This document shows, in pieces, positions 33,691 to 41,682 of a DNA stretch of 64,000 nt. The stretch comes from Micromonospora endolithica (GTDB lineage Bacteria > Actinomycetota > Actinomycetes > Mycobacteriales > Micromonosporaceae): assembly GCF_003626595.1 (NCBI RefSeq), contig NZ_RBAK01000006.1:1-64000 (forward strand), given 5' to 3'. A program made the translations under genes and the position numbers. The notes under the pieces were generated by a model that was not told the origin of the DNA, ran no database searches, and was given only the letters and a program-made list of their open reading frames with translations. How positions within the stretch are numbered: position 1 is the stretch's first letter; each line of letters starts with the position of its first letter.

Positions 33691-34036
33691 ACGTCCCCGA
33701 CGATGCGCACCCAGGGGACAGGGTCATGGGGACGGCGCCGAACCGTTGACCCAGCCAATCGACGTAGGCCCCTGCGTTCGCGGTCGGCGGGATGTGCGGT
33801 TCTACGGGCGTCTGCTCATCGTCGTTAGAGTGGAACCGGTAACCGTCACTGGACAACTTATTGACGATCGCCTCGATGTTCTGGCGGGCTTGGCGCGCCA
33901 TCTCATCGCAGACTAGCTGCGCCTCCTGGGCCTGTTCGGGCTCCAGAACCACGCCGCCGAGCTGACGCAACTCCTGCCAGACCAGCTCCCGTTGCCCCCG
34001 CTCGTAACGGCTGAGCCAGCGTGGTGGTGATGCCAC
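33690..34036 (-). pseudogene. hypothetical gene truncated by the att-like repeat
   Basis: From ATG 34036: ASPPRWLSRYERGQRELVWQ, ELRQLGGVVLEPEQAQEAQL, NIEAIVNKLSSDGYRFHSND, PTANAGAYVDWLGQRFGAVP. This reads as the first 115 residues of an ordered protein, probably a small immunity or SMI1-like protein (uncertain). After GAVPMTLS a frameshift occurs, and the frame then runs into the repeat at 33690. The 3' end is missing. Confidence 0.55.
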
Positions 34037-34274
34037 GCCGCGATTTTGCCAGACACCTTTCGTGCATCGCCGGGCGGCTCACTCAGCAAGCATCAACGTG
34101 AGCGCACTAATCAAGACCAATTGCCTGAACGCCGCGACGCCTCGGACGGCACTCTTCTGCCGCTACCAGCGGCTGCCGGCGGACGCCGGCTGCGGCTGAG
34201 GGCAGCAGGCGGTCCCGCACTGCATGATTGGTGCGCCGGTGGGCCAAGGCTGTTTCGGCCGTTACGCTGCGCTG

Positions 34275-34700
34275 GTGGCAGAGTTGCCGGGGACGTGGAG
34301 CGTTCCGGTGGTACGGGCGGACTTCACCGATGACGCCGTCTGGAACCAGATCAAAGAGTCGATCGCGGAGCCGACCGAGGAGGGCTTCGGCGCGGACGTG
34401 GATTTCGTTGAGGACCGCGCGTTGAACGGCCTGGACGAAGCAACGATCGTAGCCAGCTACCCACCGAGCTACCCGCACGATTACCGGCACCCGGTGCTGT
34501 TCGTGATCGACGCCATCGCCGTAACCACGCCAGGCCACCCCGTGCTGGTCATCAACCTCAACGCCGGGGTAGACGCGCGACCGTTCCGGGCGCTGCCAAG
34601 GCAGGTGCAGGCGATCCAGAACAACCTGTCGCTCGCGAACATGGACTACATCGAGTTCGCGACTTCTACGGGTGCGGATGGTGTCTTCCGAGGTTTCTGA
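34275..34700 (+). CDS. DUF6924-like protein
   Basis: 141 aa from GTG 34275 (an ATG 17 codons upstream would add a poor-looking stretch). The protein shows VPVVRADFTDDAVWNQIKES, HPVLFVIDAIAVTTPGHPVL, DARPFRALPRQVQAIQNNLS and a NMDYIEFATSTGADGVFRGF ending. I recognise this order and the ending NNLSIANMD-F-EFA-DGVFRG from the DUF6924 family, an alpha/beta protein of unknown function common in actinomycetes. It stands alone between two insertion-like regions. Confidence 0.75.
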   Translation: MAELPGTWSVPVVRADFTDDAVWNQIKESIAEPTEEGFGADVDFVEDRALNGLDEATIVASYPPSYPHDYRHPVLFVIDAIAVTTPGHPVLVINLNAGVDARPFRALPRQVQAIQNNLSLANMDYIEFATSTGADGVFRGF

Positions 34701-34798
34701 CTCGAGACCAGGAACACTCTCATGCCGCCAACCGAGCGTCAGAGTGCGTGACGAGCGGTCTGTGCAGCGACCAGTCGGCGCTGCCGCGCGCGCCCCTT

Positions 34799-35110
34799 TC
34801 AGGTGCCGAACCCTCCGCACAGGTAGAACAGGCTCGCGGCCAGTCCGAGTGTCCAGCCAGCCACGAGGCCAGACGACGACCCACGGCCGAGCCGTCCGGA
34901 CAGCGCGAAGCAGCTGACCAGCAACACCAGCTGCGCAACGCCGTATGTGAATACGCCAAAGAAAAGCGCCGCGAACCTCCCACCGGCATCCAAGTCCGCA
35001 TTCGGGCCGCCACCAGCGGCGATGGCCAGGACAATCGTCAACCCAACAGCAAGGCCGTGCCCAGCGAGGGCAACGACCGCTCCGGCAACCATCGGCCTGG
35101 TGATCGTCAC
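34799..35110 (-). CDS. small membrane protein, three transmembrane helices
   Basis: 103 aa from GTG 35110 (ATG 35128 is possible). Three hydrophobic segments: PMVAGAVVALAGHGLAVGLT with IVLAIA, ALFFGVFTYGVAQLVLLVSC, and SGLVAGWTLGLAASLFYLCG. Short basic connectors suggest an inner-membrane protein with the N-terminus inside. No domain was recognised. Confidence 0.6.
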   Translation of the reverse strand: MTITRPMVAGAVVALAGHGLAVGLTIVLAIAAGGGPNADLDAGGRFAALFFGVFTYGVAQLVLLVSCFALSGRLGRGSSSGLVAGWTLGLAASLFYLCGGFGT

Positions 35111-35329
35111 CGCCGGAGCGTGACACACGACGGAGGAGCTGGGCTACTACCTCAGCCCGAACGAGCACGAAGACGCCCAGCACAGCTGCGCCAGGCGGAG
35201 CCGCACTGATCTGTTCGGCGGTCGGCTTCCATCGTGGCCGACGTCGGGAGCCTGAGGCAGCTACAGCACGGGGCCCGACCCCTCGCGATTGAGAGAGCCG
35301 GGGTCCGTAGGGCTACTGGCGTGCCTCGC

Positions 35330-35848
35330 CTACTTCTGGCACCGCCCGCTGGCCTGCCCCTCGGCAATGACCTTGTCGACGCCCTTGGCGTAGTCCGCCA
35401 TCGACTCGCCGTCCGGCTGGTACCGCCACTGCCCATCCTCGTACCGGATCTCGGACATCCCGGCGGCGATCGACCGCTTGAAGTTCACGACCGCCTTGTC
35501 CTCGCCCTCAAGGCGGGCCCCGGTGATCTCGAAGGTCAGGCCGGTGATGGTCTTGCACTCGGTGTGCAGGCGGGCGTACTCGTCGCGGCTGATCGCCGCC
35601 TTGCCCTCCTTGGTCCAGAGGTCCCATGCGCCCTTCCAGTCGCCGGCCGCGTAGGTGTCGTACTCCTTCTGAGCCAGCGCCTTGGCCGCCTCTACCGTCT
35701 TCGGTTCCTGCGGCTTGTCGGCCTTGGCCTCGGTGGAGGCGGCACCCGGGGCGGCGAGGGCGGTCGGCTCGGTGGTGTCCTCGTTCCCGCACCCAGCGGT
35801 GAGCAGGGCCAGCCCGAGGGCTCCAACGGCGATGATGGTCTTGCGCAT
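35330..35848 (-). CDS. secreted lipoprotein
   Basis: 172 aa. Signal peptide with a clear lipobox: KTIIAVGALGLALLTAGCGN, lipidation at Cys20. A disordered Thr/Ala/Glu linker follows, then a domain with EAAKALAQKEYDTYAAGDWK, GAWDLWTKEGKAAISRDEYA and a beta sheet part (ITGLTFEITGARLEGEDKAV, SEIRYEDGQWRYQPDGESMA). The fold resembles SnoaL/NTF2-like lipoproteins of actinomycetes (inference). One late Cys (GRCQK) may pair with Cys97. The start at ATG 35848 has an upstream CAGGAG. Confidence 0.8.
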   Translation of the reverse strand: MRKTIIAVGALGLALLTAGCGNEDTTEPTALAAPGAASTEAKADKPQEPKTVEAAKALAQKEYDTYAAGDWKGAWDLWTKEGKAAISRDEYARLHTECKTITGLTFEITGARLEGEDKAVVNFKRSIAAGMSEIRYEDGQWRYQPDGESMADYAKGVDKVIAEGQASGRCQK

Positions 35849-36306
35849 TCGTGTGTCTCCTGGTCATGGTGCAGTGCAGGCCAGTCGGCCAGCGTGGCCG
35901 CGATCGGTCGTGAACCGTCGCCGCCCTCGGTGGGTCGCGGGTGATCATGGCAGGTCGGTGCGACAGATCAGCGGTGGGGCGTACGGCCGGGCTCGGCGAG
36001 GCGGGCCACCATGATTCGTGAATAAGCCGGGACCGACCGTGCTGCTGTAGATATGGCTCGAATCCCACCAGCAACCCGTTGGTCAGGGCTTCGTGCTCGG
36101 AAACGCCTTCGGCATATCGGCAGTGTCGATTCATCGCTGACTCGACAGGTCTCGGCGCACTGTCATGTCCGCCGGTCGTGCGCGCGCTGGTGCCGGCACC
36201 TTCGGTGCCTTGGGTAGCCGCCGACCGCCGGCGTGGACAGCTGCGAGTGCGCACGGACGTGCCGCCGTCTGAGTGCGACGGCCGCCCGATGGCGCACTTG
36301 TTTCGA
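35849..36306. other. no gene recognised
   Basis: Between the lipoprotein and the pseudogenes at 36.3 kb I see no convincing frame. Around 36120-36290 there are short stretches like decayed coding sequence, but no continuous motif. Confidence 0.4.
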
Positions 36307-36670
36307 TCAGCTCGCCGCGGGACCGTGGAGATAGCCGACGGCCGTGCAGCCCGACGCGACGCGGACGCGATAGCCCCAGTGCCGTAGGACCTGCGCAATC
36401 CTCGCGGCGCCGCCAGGGTTGGCGAGTGAACGTTGATGACGCCGGTGTCGAAGCGCCGTCCTCGAACGCGGCATGTTCCAGGACCTCCACGACCGGTCAG
36501 TTCGTGTCGTCCCCTCCCGAGTCGTGGTCCAGCCACAGCTTGTCCAGCCGCCGATCCCGGTATCGGCCGAGAAGCTCGACTCCGGCAGCACTCGTCCGGG
36601 CCACCTCGGCGCTGCGGTCGTCCACGAACTGACGGAGATCATCGATCAGAACGACCGATCGACGGGCATC
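36307..36670 (-). pseudogene. remnant of a cyclic-phosphate processing receiver-like gene
   Basis: Three frames joined give SVVLIDDLRQFVDDRSAEVA, LDKLWLDHDSGGDD, EVLEHAAFEDGA, FDTGVINVHSP and GGAARIAQVLRHWGYRVRVA. That order matches the cyclic-phosphate processing receiver family that I know from actinomycetes (LWLDHDLGG, VHSxNP, GYxVRV). At least two frameshifts separate the parts (near 36495 and 36425), so it cannot be expressed as one protein. Confidence 0.6.
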
Positions 36671-36759
36671 CACGCGATGATCATGCCCCGCACCCTCATG
36701 ATCCGCCATCCGAACTTGCCGCGAGTCGCGCTCTCTCGTCGACCGGCCGGATCTAGGCG

Positions 36760-37160
36760 ATGTGCGTGCCTCTGCGACTCCGCGACCGGGTCCGACTGAT
36801 CCGCAACGCCAACTTGTTCGTCGTTCCGGGCTTACTGATGATCGCGGTACTACCCGGCTGGTCCGGCCTGCTCGGAGTCGCCGTCACCGGAGTCGCCCTG
36901 TACGTGCCATTCTCCTTGCACCTGACCCTCGGACAGGACTGCATCCCCACCGGGTGGGCACCGCAAGCGGCGTCACCCTCGGACTCGCCGTCGGCGCCGG
37001 CGGACTCGCCGCGCCGGCACTGGGCGCTCTCGCCGAGACAACGTCCCTACCGATGGCCATCGCCACGCTGACCCTCAGCCCTTTGGCATCCCTCCTGGTA
37101 CTGATGACGATGGTTGATCCAAGCCGTCCACGTCAGACCGTCGCGACGAGCGGAACCTGA
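36760..37160 (+). pseudogene. C-terminal remnant of an MFS transporter
   Basis: Residues RNANLFVVPGLLMIAVLPGW, SGLLGVAVTGVALYVPFSLH and LTLGQDC in one frame continue, after a frameshift near 36950, as HRVGTASGVTLGLAVGAGGL, AAPALGALAETTSLPMAIAT. GQDYLPTRVGTASGVTLGL is characteristic of the C-terminal half of Fsr-like MFS antiporters. The N-terminal two thirds are missing. Confidence 0.65.
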
Positions 37161-37472
37161 TGTCCGGCCAGCAGCGGCACCATCCACTGATCCGCCACGG
37201 ACAACAACGGTCGCGCGACAGCGGTACGGACCGGGAGTGTGGGCTTGCAGGGCTGATCCGCTCGACAGCGTCCGGGTCGTCGCTCCGGGCACCTGAGCGA
37301 CGATGAGGTTCCCGTCGAACCACATTCGCACCAAGGGATCTCAGCTCGTGACCTCTTCGGCGCACCCCACGGCGTCAGCACTGCCGGCTCCGCATCACCG
37401 GCTGGCGACGTCCGCACCTGCCGCTGGTTGTGAACCTGCCGGAGGGAGGGCGCTATCCCGACGAGCAGGCGG
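37161..37472. other. no gene recognised
   Basis: 312 bp following the MFS remnant. No frame on either strand looks protein-like, and no repeat or hairpin stands out. Confidence 0.4.
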
Positions 37473-38528
37473 TCAGAAGCGGTAGAAGGAGTAGCTGTAG
37501 GGGCGGCCTCGGTCGTAGATGGCACGCAACCGTGGCTGCCTGATCTCGGGCAGTCGGGCCAGAACGCTGAGGAAGATCTGGCCGTCCGGCTCGAATCGGT
37601 GACCCGGGAGCAGTGCCGGCAGGGCTTCCGGCGGGATCGGGACCGACCGCCCAACCGGCTTCGGGGCTCGGTGAATTGCGAGGTGCCGCCAGGCGTCCCA
37701 GGCCAGCGGGACGGGCTTCACCGGCGGGGCCACCGGCCAGAGTTCACCGGTCTGCGGATGTTCCGGGATGAGGGCGAAGTGCCCGTCGGCATCCGGAACG
37801 CCGGGCCCGGCCAGCACCAGGATGCGCTCCTGCCCCGTGCTGACCGGGCCGACGAGACGCTCGACAGTGGGCCGGAAGACCTCAGCGACCTGATGATCCG
37901 GTATCACTGTAGGGCCGCCGCCCGAGGCGGCTAGCAAGTGTGCCAGCGCCGAGGCTGCGGCGGCAGCCCACATCAGGTGCCAGCCGCCGCCCGGTTCAGT
38001 CGGTGGGATGCCGGGCCGCTGGTCAATCAAGTCCGCCCAGTCGAGTACCGGGTGCGGGCCGGGGCCGTCCTCGAGGATGTGGGTGGTCAGCGGGTTCAGC
38101 CAGGTGGCCTGCCGCAGGCCACAGTCGTCGATCCGGATGGCTACCGGCGTGCCGCAGGTGACGCAGACCATGTTGGGCTCGCCGTCGGCGAGGCCACAGC
38201 AGGCGGAGTCTCCGACCAGCCCCGGATCGATGACGACACCTCGGACGTCTCCCGGGGTGATCAACACCCGGCCGACCGGCCCGGCCGAGATGCTGAACCT
38301 CGGCGCGTGCCAGCCGAGCGCCTCGGCTTCACCGGCGTCAAGTTCGGCCCACCGGCGCCAGGGTGGACCGGAGGGCAGCGGATTCACCGCGAACGTGCCC
38401 GGCTCCAGTGCCGGGACGAGCGATCCTGGCCCGTTGCCGTACTTCTGGTCCGCGTGGACGGGCAGCGCCACTCTCGACACCGGAGCCGTCAGAGCGGTGT
38501 CGCAGGCTCGGCAGCCGAAAACCGTCAT
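37473..38528 (-). CDS. hypothetical protein with zinc-ribbon-like motifs
   Basis: 351 aa, starts MTVFGCRACDTALTAPVSRV. Possible zinc ligands: CRAC near the N-terminus and CC...VCVTCG around residues 110-124 (DSACCGLADGEPNMVCVTCG). Further on, an Ala-rich helical segment (GGWHLMWAAAAASALAHLLA) and ordered regions (ERILVLAGPGVPDADGHFAL, PLAWDAWRHLAIHRAPKPVG) follow. I know similar stand-alone proteins from Streptomyces and Micromonospora, without known function. The gene looks intact. Its start is followed upstream by 360 bp without a gene. Confidence 0.75.
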   Translation of the reverse strand: MTVFGCRACDTALTAPVSRVALPVHADQKYGNGPGSLVPALEPGTFAVNPLPSGPPWRRWAELDAGEAEALGWHAPRFSISAGPVGRVLITPGDVRGVVIDPGLVGDSACCGLADGEPNMVCVTCGTPVAIRIDDCGLRQATWLNPLTTHILEDGPGPHPVLDWADLIDQRPGIPPTEPGGGWHLMWAAAAASALAHLLAASGGGPTVIPDHQVAEVFRPTVERLVGPVSTGQERILVLAGPGVPDADGHFALIPEHPQTGELWPVAPPVKPVPLAWDAWRHLAIHRAPKPVGRSVPIPPEALPALLPGHRFEPDGQIFLSVLARLPEIRQPRLRAIYDRGRPYSYSFYRF

Positions 38529-38889
38529 GTATCCCCCGCGCGCCGACTGAGGTCAATAGTAGTTGATCACTTTGACCGAGCATTCGGACGCGCTCAGATG
38601 AGAGTCCATCGTCGCTGAGAGTGCGTTGTCGAGGATCAGGCTCGGGGTGCTGACTCAGCCGCTACACCGGCCGTCGGCGGCCACCGGCCAGGACCCTGAC
38701 CATGTACGCGTCTCTCGCGAGTCGGACGGGCCCGACGGGACAACCGGATCTGCCGCTGACAAGGCGCGGCGATCGTGCGCGTGCTGCCCGATCGACCGAT
38801 GCGGCTGCGGGAGCCAGCGCTGGCGCCAGCCAAACACTGGCCGGCAGCTCACGGGCGGTTGGCGGTCGGCGGCCCGGGCGAGTCCCGGT

Positions 38890-39531
38890 CTAGGGGGAGC
38901 AGGTTGGGAGCAACAGGGTGCTCTGAACAGCCTTGAACCGCATCCAACGGCATCGAAAGACGCTCAACTAAACCCACCCCAGCCTGCGGCTCCACATTTA
39001 CGCAGTTCAGGGGGGGTGCGGCGTCCTGTTTCACCGCGGAGTGCTCCGCGGTTTCGCGCACGAGTCGACAGCACTCGATGTTCTCTGGTGGGAAGTGTGT
39101 GCAGGTCACGGCGGTAAGGAGCTACAAGATGGCCTGGACTTGCAGGTGGGAGCGCCTTGGGTGCAGGTTGGCGAAGTGGTCACCGAGCCCGGAAGCGCTC
39201 ACCGACACTGGGCATAACCGACGGCTTTGACCTGCGGTGATGTGGGCGTGTGGCCCGGCGTGACCTCCCAGAGAACGCCGAAGTGTTCAGCGCTCGCTGC
39301 TTCCCGCCTGGTTGGTGGCGGCTGTCGACGGAAGCCTGCCGACGATAATCACGCGGCCAGGCCGCACCGATGTACTGCTCTGGGTGGCGTCGATATGGAT
39401 ACCGCTTCCTGAGACCCGAATCCCACCCCCAACCCGCTCAGCAGTGCTTCCTCGACAGTGATCACCTCGGCGCGCCCGAAAGCATCAGCACCGGAGACGC
39501 CGCTTCGCGGACCGGCGACATCCGCCCATGT
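38890..39531. repeat. repeat R1, copy 2 (first copy at 9918-10567)
   Basis: Similar to 9918-10567 over its whole length, with arm pairs at 38894-38912 and 39147-39165. It contains no gene. The preceding 38.53-38.89 kb also shows no gene; a CCGCTGACAAGGCGCGGC motif at 38752 recurs, with changes, at 11593, 40431 and 53547. Confidence 0.8.
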
Positions 39532-39558
39532 CGAATTGCGGATGCCCCGGACGCGGGC

Positions 39559-40293
39559 CTACGGGGCGTGCACGACAGGCTGATCACCTCCCCACATCTC
39601 CACCACGGTTCCACCGACTCCCTCTTGGATGAGATTCAAGACGACGGAGACAACCTCGGCCGGAGGAATCAATGGGCGAGATGCCGCACGTTCGTCGGCA
39701 CTCATGCGCTCCCACTGGGCCTGGGCTCGGCTCAGCCCGATCCAGTCTGGCGCTACGCACATCATCCGGACCCCATGGCTACTTTCCAAGCTGGCCAGAC
39801 TGGCGGTGAAGCGAATCAGACCAGCCTTGGCGGCCCCGTACTCAGGCGAGCCGTAGGACTCGAAGCCAATGCCACCGCTGGATGCGATGTTGATGATCGC
39901 GCCACCACCCTGTTCCCGCATGGGGTCCAGAACGAGCTGACTGAGCAGCATCGGGGTCATGAGGTTCAGGCTGATTGTCGCGGCCCACTCGGCAGGAGTC
40001 GCCTGCGGGTACTGCCGCTGCGGGGTCCAGCCGCCGGCATTGTTGACGAGCACGTGAGGACCGCCGAGCTTCTGCGCTGCCGCCACGATGCGATTCATGT
40101 CGCCACGCTCTCGTACATCGGCGCCTAACGCTTGTGCCGGCATTCCGCGCGCCTCGATCAGGCGTCCACACGCCCGCGCGGCTCGCTCATCGAGATCGGC
40201 TACGACGATGGCATAACCGGCGTGGGCCAGGCCAAGCGCGATTTCGCGTCCCAATCCATTGCCGGCGCCGGTAACGATCGCGGTACGAACCAT
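39559..40293 (-). CDS. short-chain dehydrogenase/reductase (SDR)
   Basis: 244 aa, ATG 40293. Classical SDR motifs: TGAGNGLG (cofactor, residues about 8-15), Asp in VVADLDERAA (NAD preference), NNAGG (about 85-89), the catalytic Ser in INIASSGG, and YGAAK. After the active site, DWIGLSRAQAQWERMSADER is the substrate loop. Substrate not predictable. It takes the same place between R1 and R2 copies that the XRE pair takes at 10.6-11.5 kb, as a cargo gene. The longer reading upstream passes through the repeat and is not coding. Confidence 0.88.
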   Translation of the reverse strand: MVRTAIVTGAGNGLGREIALGLAHAGYAIVVADLDERAARACGRLIEARGMPAQALGADVRERGDMNRIVAAAQKLGGPHVLVNNAGGWTPQRQYPQATPAEWAATISLNLMTPMLLSQLVLDPMREQGGGAIINIASSGGIGFESYGSPEYGAAKAGLIRFTASLASLESSHGVRMMCVAPDWIGLSRAQAQWERMSADERAASRPLIPPAEVVSVVLNLIQEGVGGTVVEMWGGDQPVVHAP

Positions 40294-40431
40294 GATCACG
40301 CTCTCCCCAGAAGTCGCCCGTCGTGGTCGGCTCCTCCTACCCGCGGACTTGCCGTCTGAGACGCAAGCGGACACGGCCGATCGCCAGCGCCTCGGCGCAA
40401 CTGGCTGGTTTGACCAAGCATCCGGATCTGC

Positions 40432-40773
40432 CGCTGATAAGGCGCGGCATGCCTGAGCTTGTCGGGTTGACGAGCCGGCCGTGGGAGCAGAACGGGAGTA
40501 ACTGAACCCACCGATCGCCAACCGGGCGGCGGCGTCAGCTAGGACGCTTGGGCAAGCGGCCAAGGTGTCTGACGAACGACGTGCGGGACGGTCCGACGCA
40601 GCCTGGAGGCCGCAGCCCGGTCGCGAGCCCCTGATCGGGGGAGCAGGTTGGGAGCAACATGATGCGTTGAACGGCTCTGAACCGCACCGAACGGCAACTG
40701 ACCGCATCCAACTACACCCACCCCTGCCTGCGGCTTCGCGTTTGTGCAGGTCAGAGTCGGCGCGGCGTCCTGC
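40432..40773. repeat. repeat R2, copy 2 (first copy at 11594-11936)
   Basis: Nearly identical to 11594-11936 and likewise followed directly by a tRNA-Val fragment. Arm pairs TGGGAGCA-N3-CGGGAGTA at 40482 and GGGGAGCA-N3-TGGGAGCA at 40638. Confidence 0.9.
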
Positions 40774-40818
40774 TTCACACCGAAGAGGTCACTGGTTCGA
40801 ATTCAGTACCGCCCACCA
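40774..40818 (+). other. tRNA-Val(CAC) 3' fragment, attachment site D (degenerate)
   Basis: Same start as the other copies, but the T-arm 3' side reads AATTCAGTACC instead of ATCCCAGTATC, so it could not pair. This suggests the oldest junction, or one under no selection. Confidence 0.8.
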
Positions 40819-40831
40819 TCGAAATACGCAG

Positions 40832-40861
40832 AAGAGCCACCCTCGGAAGAGGGTGGCTCTT
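40832..40861 (+). terminator. terminator after att fragment D
   Basis: 13-bp perfect stem AAGAGCCACCCTC / GAGGGTGGCTCTT with a 4-base loop, 14 bp after the tRNA fragment. Sequence unrelated to the other three hairpins; it may be the host tRNA terminator. Confidence 0.8.
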
Positions 40862-40888
40862 GCTGATCCATCGTCAGTTGCCGTTGGG

Positions 40889-40907
40889 CGTCAGCGGATC
40901 GTCAGCG
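40889..40907. other. arm-type direct repeats (CGTCAGCG pair)
   Basis: CGTCAGCG at 40889-40896 and 40900-40907 with spacer GAT. The same 8+3+8 geometry and spacer as the TGGGAGCA pair at 6021, at a similar distance from the att fragment. It may mark a further element extending to the right. Confidence 0.45.
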
Positions 40908-40926
40908 AGGGAGGGGAGTGGGATCG

Positions 40927-41632
40927 TTAGCGAGCCAGCCTGCCCGTCTCGGCTTCGGGGATCCGCACGGCCCTGACCAGCAGCCACGCGATGAACGACA
41001 GTTCCGCGACGGCTGCGGGGGTCATGGCGAACGGTGAAATTTCTGCGCCGAGGTCGGGAGCGAGGAAGCGTGCGAACACGTCAACGAGGTGACCGACGCA
41101 TCCGATCACCAGCAGGACGCCCAACACTCTGGGGAAGGTAGCCCGACCTGACCACCAGGTAGCCCAGCGGCAGGAGCCACAGGCCGAAGTACGTCTGGGC
41201 GATGAGGTACCCGTCGTGTTGCATGTCGGCGAACAGCATGGTCAGCTGGTCGGAGCCGGTCGGGCCGAAGGCGGCGCTGTAGTCCTGGCCGGTGGCGACC
41301 CTCAGCGCCGCGTTCTGGTTGAGCAGGCTCAGGCTTTGGATCGCGACGCTGACCGCCACGAAGGTGATCATCGCGGCAGCAGCCATCTGGTTGACGTGCC
41401 TGAGTAGCAGATACAGGGCCATGCCCGTCAACAGAAAAGCCGTGGCTCCCACCAGTTCACTGACGAAGCCGATGCGAAACAGGGTGGCCGAGGTGGAGAT
41501 GTTGTCGGCCGTCGCCGCTGGATCCTCCGGCTCGACGATGCGCGTGTTCACCAGCCCGGCGAAGATGGTGAACACGGCGACGGCCAGATACAGGGTCCCC
41601 GCAACTCGCGCGAGCGTCTTCGATGTGGTCAT
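40927..41632 (-). pseudogene. DUF4386-family membrane protein, frameshifted
   Basis: The first 170 residues (TTSKTLARVAGTLYLAVAVF, RIGFVSELVGATAFLLTGMA, DGYLIAQTYFGLWLLPLGYL) and the last 65 (MLGVLLVIGCVGHLVDVFAR, LSFIAWLLVRAVRIPEAETG) together make a typical DUF4386 protein with six helices. They lie in different frames; the shift is at about 41118-41127, between SGYLP and RVLGVLLV. Either the gene is broken or the sequence has one indel there. Start taken as ATG 41632. Confidence 0.8.
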
Positions 41633-41682
41633 GAGTTGGTCCTCCATGCGATTGCAGGGCGGCCAGTCGACATGTCCGTGGC

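Larger units (their letters stand above)
24195..40818. mobile_element. integrase-less integrative element 4 with RiPP-like cargo
   Basis: A 16.6-kb segment between tRNA fragments C and D. Inside its right end are TGGGAGCA-type arms (40638, 40482); the left end keeps only one degenerate copy near 24310. It has no recombinase. Cargo includes the RiPP-like locus and its regulator (24.5-33.4 kb), then small genes, two pseudogenes and an SDR. Internal att-like repeats at 33.58 and 38.89 kb suggest that it is itself a composite of two or three insertions. Confidence 0.55.

Noticed and set aside
38890..39531. Insertion sequence in repeat R1
   Set aside because: No transposase, terminal inverted repeat or target duplication was seen; arm-like pairs indicate an attachment region instead.
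5904..40818. Functional tRNA-Val genes at the four att fragments
   Set aside because: All lack the 5' acceptor strand, D arm and 5' anticodon stem, so they cannot fold as tRNAs.
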